From positions 1 through 64,000 of the forward strand of contig JAGCMT010000019.1 in assembly GCA_017646335.1 (NCBI GenBank): a stretch of DNA of 64,000 nt. Direction: 5' to 3'. Under the pieces are notes generated by a model. It searched no databases, was not told where the DNA came from, and saw nothing but the letters and a program-made list of their open reading frames with translations. Below are positions 17,813-26,975 of the stretch, piece by piece; positions within the stretch are counted from its first letter, which is position 1, and every line of letters begins with the position of its first letter. The position numbers and the translations under genes are program-made. The stretch is from Burkholderiaceae bacterium (GTDB lineage Bacteria; Pseudomonadota; Gammaproteobacteria; Burkholderiales; Burkholderiaceae_F).

Positions 17813-20517
17813 CAATCGCCAAGTTGCAAATCTTGTTGATAGGGTTCGTCAGAAACCGGCATGACCTTTTCAATGGTCGAATCGGCCACAACGTCTTCTT
17901 CTGCAATGCGTTGAACGGCCGCCAACACATCATCCTTCAAACCGATCAACGTCACACCTTGCGTTGCGCGCTTCAGAACACGAATGTCGCTCACGGACGT
18001 GCGAACAATCTTGCCCTTTTGCGTCAGCATCATGATCTCATCGGTTTCTTTTACCAACGTAGCGGCCACAACCTTACCGTTGCGTTCACTCGTTTGGATT
18101 GCGATCATACCCTTCGTACCACGACCGTGACGCGTGTATTCGGACACTTCCGTACGCTTACCGTAACCGTTTTCCGTTGCCGTCAACACGGTTTGCGTTT
18201 CATCACCGGCCACCAACAAAGCAATGATCTTTTGATCGCCTTCCAATTGCATACCGCGAACGCCGCGAGCGTTACGACCCATCGGTCGAACATCGCTTTC
18301 GGCAAAGCGCACGGCCTTACCGGCGTCGGAGAAGAGCATGATGTCGTTTTCACCGTTGGTGATTGCCACACCGATCAAGTGATCACCTTCATCCAAACCG
18401 GCTGCGTTAATGCCGGAACGACGAACATTGGCAAAGTCCTTCAAACGAGTCTTCTTCACCACACCGTTTGCCGTCGCCATGAAGACATAGTGATCTTCAT
18501 CGAAGTCTTGGATCGGCAAGACCACCGTGATGCGTTCACCTTCAGCGAGCGGCACGGAATTGATGATCGGACGCCCCTTACTCGTACGAGAGCCTTCGGG
18601 CAACGTGTACACATCAAGGCAGTACATACGACCGAAGTCGGAGAAGCACAAAATACGGTCATGAGAGTTGGCAATGAAGAGTTGGTCGATCATATCGCCT
18701 TCCTTCATCGTTGCCGCCTTCTTACCTTGACCGCCGCGCTTTTGGGCTTGGTAATCGGAAACTTGTTGAGCCTTGATATAGCCGTCACGCGTCATCGTCA
18801 CCACCATTTCACGGCGGGGAATCAAATCACGCGGATCGAAGTTCGGGTCACCCGTCGGATCCAACTCGGAACGACGATCGTCGTTGTAGTCGGTCTTCAA
18901 TTGCAACAAATCATCTTCGATGATGCGGCTTACACGTTCGGGCTTGGCCAAGATATCCAACAAATCGGCAATGTGAGCGCTAACTTGCTTGTAGTCTTGA
19001 ACGATCTTGTCTTGTTCGAGACCCGTCAAGCGTTGTAAGCGCATTTGCAAGATGCTGTTGGCTTGCTTTTCGCTCAAATAGTAAAGACCCTCAGCGAAAT
19101 TGAAACCATATTGGCGATCCAAACCGTCAGGACGATAGAGATCCATCTGATCTTCAACACGACGAAGCATGCCGGCAACCAAATCGGAAGACCAACCGCG
19201 ACCCATCAAAGCAGCCTTTGCCACTTCGGGCGTCGGTGCATTACGGATGATGGCCAAGAAGTCATCGATATTGGCCAAAGCCACGGCCAAACCTTCCAAA
19301 ACATGAGCCTCTGCGCGGCTTTCACGCAATTCAAAAAGCGTACGACGCGTCACCACTTCACGGCGGTGCATCAAGAATGCTTCAAGGATTTGCTTGAGAT
19401 TGAGCAATTGCGGCTGACCGTCTACCAACGCAACCATATTCACGCCGAAAGAGTCTTGCAATTGCGTGAGCTTAAAGAGGTTATTGAGCACCACATCGGC
19501 CACAACACCGCTCTTCAATTCAATCACGATACGAACACCATCTTTGTCCGTTTCATCGCGCAAATCGGAAATGCCTTCAATACGCTTTTCATTGATCAAG
19601 TGAGCAATAGACTCGACCAACACACGCTTATTGACTTGATACGGGATTTCATCGACCACGATACGCGTACGACGACCCTTATCAAACTCTTCATAGTGGG
19701 TCTTGGAGCGAATCAAAATACGGCCGCGGCCGGTGCGATAGCCTTCATGCACACCGTGCAAACCGAAAATAATGCCGCCGGTGGGGAAGTCAGGCGCCGG
19801 AACGAACTTGATCAAATCATCGACCGTTGCTTCCGGGTGATTGAGCAAATGAACGCAAGCGTCCACCGTTTCACCCAAATTGTGCGGCGGGATATTCGTT
19901 GCCATACCCACGGCAATACCGGAGCTGCCGTTGATCAAAAGGTTCGGCAAACGCGTCGGCAACACGGTCGGTTCCGTTTCCGTGTTGTCATAGTTCGGAA
20001 CAAAGTCAACCGTTTCCTTACGAATGTCGGCCAACATTTCACCGGCCAACTTTTGCAACTTCACTTCCGTGTAACGCATTGCAGCGGCCGAGTCACCGTC
20101 CAGGCTACCGAAGTTACCTTGACCGTAAACCAAGGGATAGCGCAAAGAGAAAGGTTGAGCCATACGAACGATCGTGTCGTAAGCGGCCTGGTCACCGTGC
20201 GGGTGATACTTACCGATCACATCCCCGACCACACGAGCCGACTTTTTCGTCGGGCGAGCGAAGGTATTACCCATTTGCTCCATCGCGAACAACACACGAC
20301 GGTGCACCGGCTTCAAACCGTCTCGAACGTCCGGAAGCGCACGACCGACGATCACGCTCATGGCGTAATCCAAATAGGAACGCTTCATTTCCGTTTCCAA
20401 CGAAACGGGCTCTACTTCACCAATATTTTGACGCAATGCATCGACCGCTTCTTCTTGCTCGGAAGCGACCGTTTCAAGTTCTTCACCTTCTTGCTTGATT
20501 TCTTCGTTATCAGCCAT
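17812..20517 (-). CDS. gyrA: DNA gyrase subunit A
   Basis: The breakage-rejoining subunit of gyrase (901 aa). The N-terminus carries an acidic extension of nearly 30 residues relative to E. coli. The winged-helix region includes [15 protein letters not shown], the catalytic tyrosine is Tyr149 (AAAMRYTEV), and the C-terminal beta-pinwheel contains a GyrA box (QKRGGQGKK). The residue equivalent to E. coli Ser83 is Gln110, encoded by CAG, while the Asp87 equivalent (Asp114) is kept. It is the first gene of gyrA-serC-cmk. Confidence 0.97.
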   Translation of the reverse strand: MADNEEIKQEGEELETVASEQEEAVDALRQNIGEVEPVSLETEMKRSYLDYAMSVIVGRALPDVRDGLKPVHRRVLFAMEQMGNTFARPTKKSARVVGDVIGKYHPHGDQAAYDTIVRMAQPFSLRYPLVYGQGNFGSLDGDSAAAMRYTEVKLQKLAGEMLADIRKETVDFVPNYDNTETEPTVLPTRLPNLLINGSSGIAVGMATNIPPHNLGETVDACVHLLNHPEATVDDLIKFVPAPDFPTGGIIFGLHGVHEGYRTGRGRILIRSKTHYEEFDKGRRTRIVVDEIPYQVNKRVLVESIAHLINEKRIEGISDLRDETDKDGVRIVIELKSGVVADVVLNNLFKLTQLQDSFGVNMVALVDGQPQLLNLKQILEAFLMHRREVVTRRTLFELRESRAEAHVLEGLAVALANIDDFLAIIRNAPTPEVAKAALMGRGWSSDLVAGMLRRVEDQMDLYRPDGLDRQYGFNFAEGLYYLSEKQANSILQMRLQRLTGLEQDKIVQDYKQVSAHIADLLDILAKPERVSRIIEDDLLQLKTDYNDDRRSELDPTGDPNFDPRDLIPRREMVVTMTRDGYIKAQQVSDYQAQKRGGQGKKAATMKEGDMIDQLFIANSHDRILCFSDFGRMYCLDVYTLPEGSRTSKGRPIINSVPLAEGERITVVLPIQDFDEDHYVFMATANGVVKKTRLKDFANVRRSGINAAGLDEGDHLIGVAITNGENDIMLFSDAGKAVRFAESDVRPMGRNARGVRGMQLEGDQKIIALLVAGDETQTVLTATENGYGKRTEVSEYTRHGRGTKGMIAIQTSERNGKVVAATLVKETDEIMMLTQKGKIVRTSVSDIRVLKRATQGVTLIGLKDDVLAAVQRIAEEDVVADSTIEKVMPVSDEPYQQDLQLGD

Positions 20518-20669
20518 CAGATTCTCAACCTACAAAGAGATAATTTAACCTATTAATTTTATCAGAAATATAAGCAACTTTTCCAATCAAAAGTCGATCA
20601 AATCTTCTTTAAATTCAATGACTTACAATTGCGCAAAAATCCATTGTTTTTCATCGGCTTTCAATCGCT

Positions 20670-20698
20670 GGCTTTTTCGTTCGAAAAAAGCCTTTTTT
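20670..20698 (+). terminator. Terminator-like hairpin upstream of the amidohydrolase gene
   Basis: GGCTTTTTCG and CGAAAAAAGCC flank a two-base centre and are followed by six T residues on the plus strand. No plus-strand gene ends just before it, so it may be a leader attenuator of the gene starting at 20756. Confidence 0.45.
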
Positions 20699-20755
20699 CT
20701 CGTCAAACAACCTAAAATATTGGACAGCTTAACCACCGTTTTCCGAGGCGTTGCC

Positions 20756-22066
20756 ATGCACGTAGATACACTGATTCGATGCCGCTGGGCCATTCCGATG
20801 CACCCCAAAAATACGGTTTTAGAAAACGTAGCAATTGGGGTTGCCGACGGCAACATCTCTGTGATTTGCGATCAAAATCAAGCCCAAGAATTAACGGCTG
20901 ACGAAATCATCGAACTCAACGATCACGTTGTTATTCCCGGCTTAGTCAATGCGCACTCTCACGCTCCTATGAATATCCTGCGCGGCATGGGGGCGGACTT
21001 GTCTCTGATGGATTGGCTTCAAACCAAAATTTGGCCCGCAGAAGGCAAATTGATGAGTCCCGAATTCGCCTACGAAGGGGCCAAATTAGCCGCACAAGAA
21101 ATGTTGCTCTCTGGAATCACTTGCACCAATGACCAATATTTCTTCTCCGAACACATCGCACGCGCCTTTGAAGACTGCGCCATGAAGTGCACCGTCAGCG
21201 CGTTAGTCATCGGTTTTCCCTCTGCGATGGCCCAAACGACCGACGATTACTTCAAATGCGCTGACGCTCTCTTTGAACGTTACCAAGGCAACAACCATGT
21301 CCGTATTTCGGTCGGCCCGCATGCGCCCTACACCGTTGACGATAACGCTCTGTCTCGCGTGGTTCGCCTGAGCGAACGACATAACGCCCCGATTCATATG
21401 CATATCGATGAGACGGACTTCGAAGTACAAGAGTCGCTACGTTTATATGGAATGCGACCGATCGAACGGTTAGCCAATCTAGGGATTATCAACGAGCGTC
21501 TAATCAGCGTTCACACCGTTCATCCCAACGATCACGAAATGGCCTTGCTCGCCAATGCCGGAGCCCACGTGGCTCACTGTCCGTCATCGAACTTGAAACT
21601 CGCAAGCGGCTTCTCCCCCGTTCACAAGATGATGCAAATGGGAATCAACGTGGCAATCGGTACCGACAGTGTCGCTAGTAATGACAAACTCGACATACTG
21701 GCAGAAACTCGATTGGCGGCCATGCTCGGCAAAGCCGTTGCAATGGATCCGACGGCCATGAAGGTTCACGACATGCTGTATGCCGCCACACTCGGCGGGG
21801 CGCGAGCAATCGGTTGGGGAGATCGCATCGGCTCCATTGAAATCGGAAAAGCTGCCGACCTCGTCGCCATCCATTTGGCCGACATCAACACCATTCCAAC
21901 GACAGACCCTGCCACGCAATTACTCTATAGCGCGGACCGATCACAGATTTCTCATGTCTGGACTGACGGCAAATGTGTCGTTTCGACACAACTTTTACAG
22001 AATTCTCCCTATTTTCATAGGGAAAGCTCGGTAAAGCTTGCAAAAAAATGGCAAAATGCGCTTTGA
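20756..22066 (+). CDS. TRZ/ATZ-type amidohydrolase (MtaD/SAH deaminase-like)
   Basis: A 436-residue metal-dependent deaminase of the amidohydrolase superfamily, closest in pattern to 5-methylthioadenosine/S-adenosylhomocysteine deaminases. Metal ligands are visible in VNAHSHAPM, in HMHIDETDFE, in SVHTVHPND and in the IGTDSVASND aspartate; AHCPSSNLKL is a strong family motif. Start 20756 is chosen because GAGG lies about seven bases upstream and MHVDTLIRCRW begins the fold; the 46 residues readable before it are leader. In Burkholderiales this gene commonly precedes ubiG and gph; here the OmpA-like gene follows instead. Confidence 0.82.
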   Translation: MHVDTLIRCRWAIPMHPKNTVLENVAIGVADGNISVICDQNQAQELTADEIIELNDHVVIPGLVNAHSHAPMNILRGMGADLSLMDWLQTKIWPAEGKLMSPEFAYEGAKLAAQEMLLSGITCTNDQYFFSEHIARAFEDCAMKCTVSALVIGFPSAMAQTTDDYFKCADALFERYQGNNHVRISVGPHAPYTVDDNALSRVVRLSERHNAPIHMHIDETDFEVQESLRLYGMRPIERLANLGIINERLISVHTVHPNDHEMALLANAGAHVAHCPSSNLKLASGFSPVHKMMQMGINVAIGTDSVASNDKLDILAETRLAAMLGKAVAMDPTAMKVHDMLYAATLGGARAIGWGDRIGSIEIGKAADLVAIHLADINTIPTTDPATQLLYSADRSQISHVWTDGKCVVSTQLLQNSPYFHRESSVKLAKKWQNAL

Positions 22067-22177
22067 TGGTAGAAGAGTCCTTGTAAAAAGCATGCTCGCG
22101 AGGCTTGAGGACTAGGCTTTTACCGTAAGGTACAACGGCGCCTATAAGTGAGCCGTATATCCAATTGGAGTTTTATT
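22067..22177 (+). promoter_or_regulatory. Long structured leader of the OmpA-like gene
   Basis: The 111 bases before the start can fold: AGTCCT (22076-22081) pairs with AGGACT (22108-22113), and GTAAAA with TTTTAC (22118-22123) as an alternative. A CAAAATGCGC sequence overlapping the end of the previous gene could be the -10 region. Long structured leaders are common in OmpA-type mRNAs. Confidence 0.4.
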
Positions 22178-22741
22178 ATGAAATCCTCTATCGCTTTGAG
22201 CGCATTGGCTGCTTTGGTCGCTGTTAGCGGCGCTGCTTCTGCTGCTGAAAATCCCTATGTCCTCGACAGCAACAAGGCTTATGTCAAGGACAGCTACAAG
22301 CAATGTGTCCGTACGGGTTACTGGACCCCGGCTTTGGCTGAACAATTCGAATGCGACGGCGACATCGCCGCTAAGAGCAAGGTTGTTTTGGCTGCTGACA
22401 CGCTCTTTAACTTGAACTCTGCCGCTTTGAAGGCTGACGGTCGCAACATGTTGAACGAATTGGTCGCTCGCATGGCTGGCTTGAAGGTTGAAGTTGTGAT
22501 GGCTACGGGTTACGCTGACCGCTTGGGCCCGGCCGCTTTCAACCAAAAGCTCTCTGAAAAGCGTGCTGAATCCGTCAAGACCTACTTGGTCAAGCAAGGC
22601 GTTCCGGCTGACAAGGTTCAAACGGAAGGTAAGGGCACGGCTGATCCGGTCGTGACGTGTGCTGACGGCGCTGACGTCGTTGCATGCTTGGCTCCGAACC
22701 GCCGCGCTGTCATCGAAGTCGTTGGTACGCGTGCTCAATAA
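22178..22741 (+). CDS. OmpA-family peptidoglycan-binding protein
   Basis: A 187-residue periplasmic or outer-membrane-associated protein: signal peptide (about 1-22), a short linker, then an OmpA C-terminal domain with ATGYADRLG and LSEKRAESVKTYLV. The usual acidic peptidoglycan-binding motif reads Y-A-D-R, and NRRAVIEV closes the domain. It lacks the eight-strand barrel of classical OmpA, and has a cysteine pair region (CADGADVVAC) near the end. Codon bias is extreme (AAG, GCT, TTG), so it is probably abundant. The ATG at 22178 has GGAG seven bases upstream. Neighbourhood with gyrA is conserved in relatives. Confidence 0.9.
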   Translation: MKSSIALSALAALVAVSGAASAAENPYVLDSNKAYVKDSYKQCVRTGYWTPALAEQFECDGDIAAKSKVVLAADTLFNLNSAALKADGRNMLNELVARMAGLKVEVVMATGYADRLGPAAFNQKLSEKRAESVKTYLVKQGVPADKVQTEGKGTADPVVTCADGADVVACLAPNRRAVIEVVGTRAQ

Positions 22742-22776
22742 TTAGTGCTTGACACTGATTAGTTGCTAAGTAGCGA

Positions 22777-22810
22777 AAAGGCGCTCTGTGTAATGACAGA
22801 GCGCTTTTTT
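22777..22810 (+). terminator. Terminator of the OmpA-like gene
   Basis: A nine-bp GC-rich stem (22781-22789 with 22796-22804) followed by six T residues. It lies only 15 bases before gph, which must rely on read-through or a nearby promoter. Confidence 0.85.
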
Positions 22811-22825
22811 CATAAAGGGCTTTTT

Positions 22826-23500
22826 ATGACCGAACATTCTGCGATTCGCTTCATCCTTTTTGATTTGGACGGAACGCTTTTTGACAGCGCCCCCGATTTA
22901 GTGGGCGCCGCCAATCGTCTTCGTACCCGCCGAGGTCTCCCGGCATTGCCCTTCGAAGAAGTCCGTACCCATGCCGGCCGCGGAGCCCGAGGGCTCATTG
23001 AAGTCACTCTAGGACTGACTCCTGACGATGAAGGCTACCCGGCGATTCAAAAAGAGTTTTTGGATGACTATCAATCGCATTGTTGTGATGACTCGCACCT
23101 CTTTGACGAGGTCGATGCGTTACTCAATGGGCTTGAAGAACGAAAGATTCCCTGGGGCATCGTCACCAATAAACACGCTCGCTTTACGACACCGATCGCC
23201 GAGCAAACCGGCATGGCCAAAAAAGCTCGCGTAATCGTCTGCGGAGATGCCACCGGAAAACTCAAACCCGCCCCGGACAATTTATTGTTGGCTCTAGCCA
23301 AAACCGGCTTTAAGGCTGAAGAAACGCTTTACGTGGGTGACGACATTCGTGATGCACAAGCCGCTCGTCATGCCGGGATGCGTTTTGCAGCCGCCGCTTA
23401 CGGCTATTTGGGTCTAGCCAACGACGTCACCACTTGGCAAGCTGACTGGATTTTGTCTTCTCCCTTGCAGATTCTTAAGGAAAATCAAGGCGAATTCTGA
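22826..23500 (+). CDS. gph: Phosphoglycolate phosphatase (HAD family)
   Basis: A 224-residue HAD hydrolase. Motif I is FDLDGTLFDSAPDL, motif II is in GIVTNKH, the lysine in KLKPAPDN, and motif IV is YVGDDIRDAQAA. The DSAPDL continuation and length match Gph, which removes 2-phosphoglycolate formed in DNA repair. Start 22826 is set by AAGGG upstream and the conserved first strand. In relatives ubiG directly precedes gph; it is missing here. Confidence 0.88.
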   Translation: MTEHSAIRFILFDLDGTLFDSAPDLVGAANRLRTRRGLPALPFEEVRTHAGRGARGLIEVTLGLTPDDEGYPAIQKEFLDDYQSHCCDDSHLFDEVDALLNGLEERKIPWGIVTNKHARFTTPIAEQTGMAKKARVIVCGDATGKLKPAPDNLLLALAKTGFKAEETLYVGDDIRDAQAARHAGMRFAAAAYGYLGLANDVTTWQADWILSSPLQILKENQGEF

Positions 23501-23506
23501 GTCTTT

Positions 23507-23527
23507 AAGATTTAAAAAATCTTTTTT
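23507..23527 (+). terminator. Terminator of gph
   Basis: AAGATTT and AAATCTT form an A/T-rich stem followed by T residues, directly after the stop. Confidence 0.6.
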
Positions 23528-23631
23528 GTCTACAATTTCGATGTATTGCCCGTTGAGGGCTCTTTGAAGCTTAAAGTCGTTGGATTTGTGTTCGGATGAA
23601 ATTGTGATGCCGAACACTTGAGGAGAAAACC

Positions 23632-24168
23632 ATGAAATCTGTGCTCGTTGTCTATCAAAGCCGCGGCGGTCATACGGCCCGCATCGCACGCCGTATCGGT
23701 GAAACCGTTGTTGCTGAAGGCAATCAAGCCGATGTGATGGACGTTATCGAAGCCGATCGCGAAGGTGTGGATTGGGACAAGTATGATCTCGTGATCGTTG
23801 GCGCTCCGGTCTTGTACGGTACGTACACGAAGCACTTTATGCATTTTGTGACGAAGTACAAGGCACAATTGGATGCCAAGCCCCACAGCTTCTTCAACGT
23901 GTCCGTCGTGGCACGCACGCCGTTCAAGGCAACGCCCGAAGGCAACCGCTACATGCAAAAGTTCTTGCAAAAGTCTCCGTGGACGCCGCGTGATGTGAAG
24001 TGTATCGCCGGTAAGGTTGACTACCCGAACTGGTCTTGGTTGGATACGAAGATGATTCAAATGATCATGAAAATGACCAAGGGCCCGACGGATCCGACTA
24101 CCGTGATCGACTACACCGACTGGGAAGACGTTAAGAGCTATGCTCGTTACTGCTTGACGCTCGCCTAA
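23632..24168 (+). CDS. hemG: Menaquinone-dependent protoporphyrinogen oxidase HemG
   Basis: A flavodoxin-like FMN enzyme (178 aa) that oxidises protoporphyrinogen IX and passes electrons to the quinone pool, allowing haem synthesis without oxygen. Typical features are the FMN phosphate loop YQSRGGHT, the family-specific VARTPFKATPEGNRY, KSPWTPRDVKCIAGKVDYP, IMKMTKGPTDP and YTDWEDV. HemG is best known from enteric gammaproteobacteria, so its presence in this background is notable. Codon use is strongly biased, like the neighbouring fadD. GAGGAG lies upstream of the start, and the gene has its own terminator. Confidence 0.9.
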   Translation: MKSVLVVYQSRGGHTARIARRIGETVVAEGNQADVMDVIEADREGVDWDKYDLVIVGAPVLYGTYTKHFMHFVTKYKAQLDAKPHSFFNVSVVARTPFKATPEGNRYMQKFLQKSPWTPRDVKCIAGKVDYPNWSWLDTKMIQMIMKMTKGPTDPTTVIDYTDWEDVKSYARYCLTLA

Positions 24169-24193
24169 TTTCGGCCCAATCATCATTTCTAAG

Positions 24194-24233
24194 ACCTCAA
24201 AAACTCGTCAAATCCGAGTTTTTGAGGTTTTTT
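24194..24233 (+). terminator. Terminator of hemG
   Basis: A 14-bp stem (24194-24207 with 24215-24228) with a seven-base loop, running into a T run. Confidence 0.88.
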
Positions 24234-24308
24234 CTTTAGGCCTACTCGTTTTTGTCAACAAAATCGAAGTAGAATAAAGAGTTACGTTTTATTTATAGGA
24301 CATTTACG

Positions 24309-25991
24309 ATGAAGGACTTTCCTTGGCTCGCCCAATACCCGGCTCACGTTCCGGCTGAAATCGATCCGGACCGCTACCCGTCTATTCCGGGCCTCTTAGA
24401 TCACGTCGCACAAAAGAATCCGAATAGCCCGCTCTTTACGAACATGAACGTGTCGTTGACGGCTAAGCAAACGCAAGATCTCTCCAAGGATTTGGCTGCT
24501 TATTTGCAATCGTTGCCCAACATGAAGCGCGGCGATCGCGTGGCCATCATGATGCCGAACCTTTTGCAAAACATCATCTCGATTTTTGCCGTTTTGCGTG
24601 CCGGCTTCGTTGTTGTAAACGTCAACCCGCTTTACACGGCTCGCGAACTTGAGCACCAACTTAAGGACTCCGGTGCCAAGGCCATCATCATCATCGAAAA
24701 CTTTGCCAAGACGCTTGAACGCGTGATCGATCACACCCCGATTGAACACGTCATCACGACGCAAGTCGGTGACCTCTTCCCGACCATCAAGCGCGTTTTG
24801 GTCAACACGGTCGTCAAGCACGTCAAGAAGATGGTGCCTGCATTCAACCTCCCGAAGGCTGTCGCCTTCCGCGATGCCTTGTCTCGCGGTCATGCCAAGG
24901 GCTTCTCTCCGGTTGAACTCAACACCAACGACATCGCATTCTTGCAATACACGGGCGGTACGACCGGTGTCAGTAAGGGCGCTATGCTCACGCACCGTAA
25001 CATCCTCGCTAACGTTGAACAAACGGGTGTGTGGATTTCCGGCAAGTTTAAGGAAGCTCAAGAAGTGGCCATGTGCGCATTGCCGCTCTATCACATCTTC
25101 GCTTTGACGTCCTCCCTTTCTTTCATGAACTGGACGTCCAACATCGTTTTGATCACGAACCCGCGCGACTTGAAGGGTTTGGTCAAGGAAATCAAGCACT
25201 GGGACTTCAGCGTGATGACCGGTGTGAACACGCTCTTTAATGCACTCTTGCATAACGAAGAATTCAAGAACTTCCACTTCACGAATTTGAAGTTGACGGT
25301 CGCCGGTGGCGCACAAATTCAAAAGTCCGTGGCTGAAGCTTGGGCTGAAGCCACCGATTGCACGATTCTTGAAGCTTATGGTTTGACGGAAACGAGCCCG
25401 GGCGTTTGCGGCATTTTGGCCGACGCTCCGTGGGACGGCTCTGTCGGTTATCCGTTGCCGTCTACTGACGTAACGATTCGCGGTGAAGGTTTCGTTGATC
25501 TCGGTCGTTGCGACGACATGAGCCGCGTTGAAGAGTTCACGGGTGAAATCTGCGTTAAGGGTCCGCAAGTGATGTTGGGTTACTGGAATCGTCCGGAAGA
25601 AACGGCCGGCGTGTTCCGTGACGGTTGGTTGCGCACGGGTGACGTGGGTCACATGACCGCTGAAGGTAAGATCACGATCACGGACCGTAAGAAGGACATG
25701 ATTTTGGTTTCCGGCTTCAATGTTTATCCGAACGAAGTCGAAAGCGTGGTCGCCTCCCACCCGAAGGTTTTGGAATGCGGTGTTGTCGGTGTTCCGCACG
25801 GCAAGAGCGGTGAAACCGTGAAGGCTGTGATTGTGAAGAAGGATCCGTCTTTGACCGCCGAAGAAATTACGGCATACTGCCGCTCTCAAATGACGGGCTA
25901 TAAGATCCCGCGTCAAATCGTGTTCGTTGAATCTTTGCCGAAGACCGCTGTCGGCAAGATCCTCCGCCGCGAATTGAAAGACGTACAATAA
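24309..25991 (+). CDS. fadD: Long-chain fatty-acid CoA ligase
   Basis: Activates fatty acids with ATP and CoA at the inner membrane. The 560-residue ANL enzyme has the P-loop YTGGTTGVSKGA, the EAYGLTETSPG adenylation motif, GWLRTGDVG, and the FACS/hinge signature DRKKDMILVSGFNVYPNEVE; the catalytic lysine lies in KTAVGKILRRELK. AGGA lies eight bases before the start. Codon use is as biased as in rpsA, suggesting high expression. No beta-oxidation genes lie beside it. Confidence 0.92.
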   Translation: MKDFPWLAQYPAHVPAEIDPDRYPSIPGLLDHVAQKNPNSPLFTNMNVSLTAKQTQDLSKDLAAYLQSLPNMKRGDRVAIMMPNLLQNIISIFAVLRAGFVVVNVNPLYTARELEHQLKDSGAKAIIIIENFAKTLERVIDHTPIEHVITTQVGDLFPTIKRVLVNTVVKHVKKMVPAFNLPKAVAFRDALSRGHAKGFSPVELNTNDIAFLQYTGGTTGVSKGAMLTHRNILANVEQTGVWISGKFKEAQEVAMCALPLYHIFALTSSLSFMNWTSNIVLITNPRDLKGLVKEIKHWDFSVMTGVNTLFNALLHNEEFKNFHFTNLKLTVAGGAQIQKSVAEAWAEATDCTILEAYGLTETSPGVCGILADAPWDGSVGYPLPSTDVTIRGEGFVDLGRCDDMSRVEEFTGEICVKGPQVMLGYWNRPEETAGVFRDGWLRTGDVGHMTAEGKITITDRKKDMILVSGFNVYPNEVESVVASHPKVLECGVVGVPHGKSGETVKAVIVKKDPSLTAEEITAYCRSQMTGYKIPRQIVFVESLPKTAVGKILRRELKDVQ

Positions 25992-26010
25992 TCCGTCGCT
26001 CTAAGCGCGT

Positions 26011-26036
26011 AAAGGCCATCGTAAGATGGCCTTTTT
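26011..26036 (+). terminator. Terminator of fadD
   Basis: AAAGGCCATC and GATGGCCTTT flank a GTAA loop, followed by T residues. Confidence 0.88.
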
Positions 26037-26137
26037 CATTGCCGAAACCAGCACTGCCTTCGGCCAATACCTCTCCGGCTCAAAAAAGCCTTCTTCCATA
26101 GCGCACACGCTCGATAAGGCGCCGTTTTACCCATACG

Positions 26138-26165
26138 AAAAAGGCCACCCGTAGGTAGCCTTTTT
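26138..26165 (-). terminator. Terminator of the terC-like gene
   Basis: A 12-base stem with TACG loop (minus strand) and five T residues. The roughly 100 bases between it and the fadD terminator hold nothing I can recognise. Confidence 0.8.
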
Positions 26166-26184
26166 GCATCAACTCGTGATTGGA

Positions 26185-26889
26185 TTATGCCTTCGTAACG
26201 CGACGACGTTTGACAACTTCTGCCAAACCGATCACCAAGGCTGCGCCAATCGCAGCGGCCACGTGGTGAACCATGTTGGAGGTCGGCAAATAATCTGCGA
26301 GCAAAACGACACCGACGATCAAACCGCCGCCGATCCAACCCAAAAGCGCACCACCGAACGTCACGATGATCGGATAGCGATCGAAGAGCTTGAGGATCAC
26401 TTGGCTACCGAAGATGATGAACGGCACGCTCACCAAAAGACCGAAGATGATCAACATCGTTTGGTGACCTTCGGCGGCTTGTTGTGCAGCACCGGCGATA
26501 CCGATCACATTGTCGATACTCATCACCAAATCGGCAACAATAATCGTCTTAATGGCGCCGAGCAACTTCGTGCTGGCTTCCACGTTGGCATCCTCTTCTT
26601 CATGCGGGATCAAGAGCTTCACACCGATCCAGATCAAGAGAGCACCGGCCACCACCTTCAAAAGCGGCAACTTCAAGAGGTAAACGGCACAGGTGATCAA
26701 CACCACGCGCAAAGCGATGGCACCGAACACACCCCAGAAGATACCTTGCTTACGTTGTTGCGGCGGGAGATTACGGCAAGCCAAGGCGATCACAACGGCA
26801 TTGTCACCACCCAACAAGATATCGATCATAATGATTTGAGCGACGGCACCCCAGTGGATCGTCGTCAAAAACTCAGTGATCATTTCCAT
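26185..26889 (-). CDS. TerC/YjbE family membrane protein
   Basis: A 234-residue inner-membrane protein with about seven helices and the two family motifs with metal-binding acidic residues, LLGGDNAVVIALA near the N-terminus and VMSIDNVIGIAGAA in the middle. TerC-family members are implicated in manganese efflux or metal loading of exported proteins. The start at 26889 has AAAGGA at nine bases. A manganese riboswitch often precedes such genes, but the 86-base upstream gap is too short and lacks its conserved core. Confidence 0.85.
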   Translation of the reverse strand: MEMITEFLTTIHWGAVAQIIMIDILLGGDNAVVIALACRNLPPQQRKQGIFWGVFGAIALRVVLITCAVYLLKLPLLKVVAGALLIWIGVKLLIPHEEEDANVEASTKLLGAIKTIIVADLVMSIDNVIGIAGAAQQAAEGHQTMLIIFGLLVSVPFIIFGSQVILKLFDRYPIIVTFGGALLGWIGGGLIVGVVLLADYLPTSNMVHHVAAAIGAALVIGLAEVVKRRRVTKA

Positions 26890-26975
26890 GGATAAGATTC
26901 CTTTCCAAAAATAATTTTTTGTAGTCTACAGTAGAAAATTTTTACGCAGTCCGCATTGTAAATTTTGGACACAAT

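Noticed and set aside
17779..20556. Long plus-strand open frames opposite gyrA
   Set aside because: They mirror gyrA and come from its codon bias; their translations lack known motifs, while the minus strand encodes a complete gyrase subunit.
22742..22830. Start of gph at 22763
   Set aside because: That start lies upstream of and within the terminator hairpin; ATG 22826 has a ribosome site and matches the HAD N-terminus.
24396..25988. A 530-codon minus-strand open frame opposite fadD
   Set aside because: fadD is complete and highly codon-biased; the antisense frame has no recognisable features.
26890..26975. Possible manganese (yybP-ykoY) riboswitch upstream of the terC-like gene
   Set aside because: The gap is only 86 bases and I could not find the conserved core or a leader terminator.
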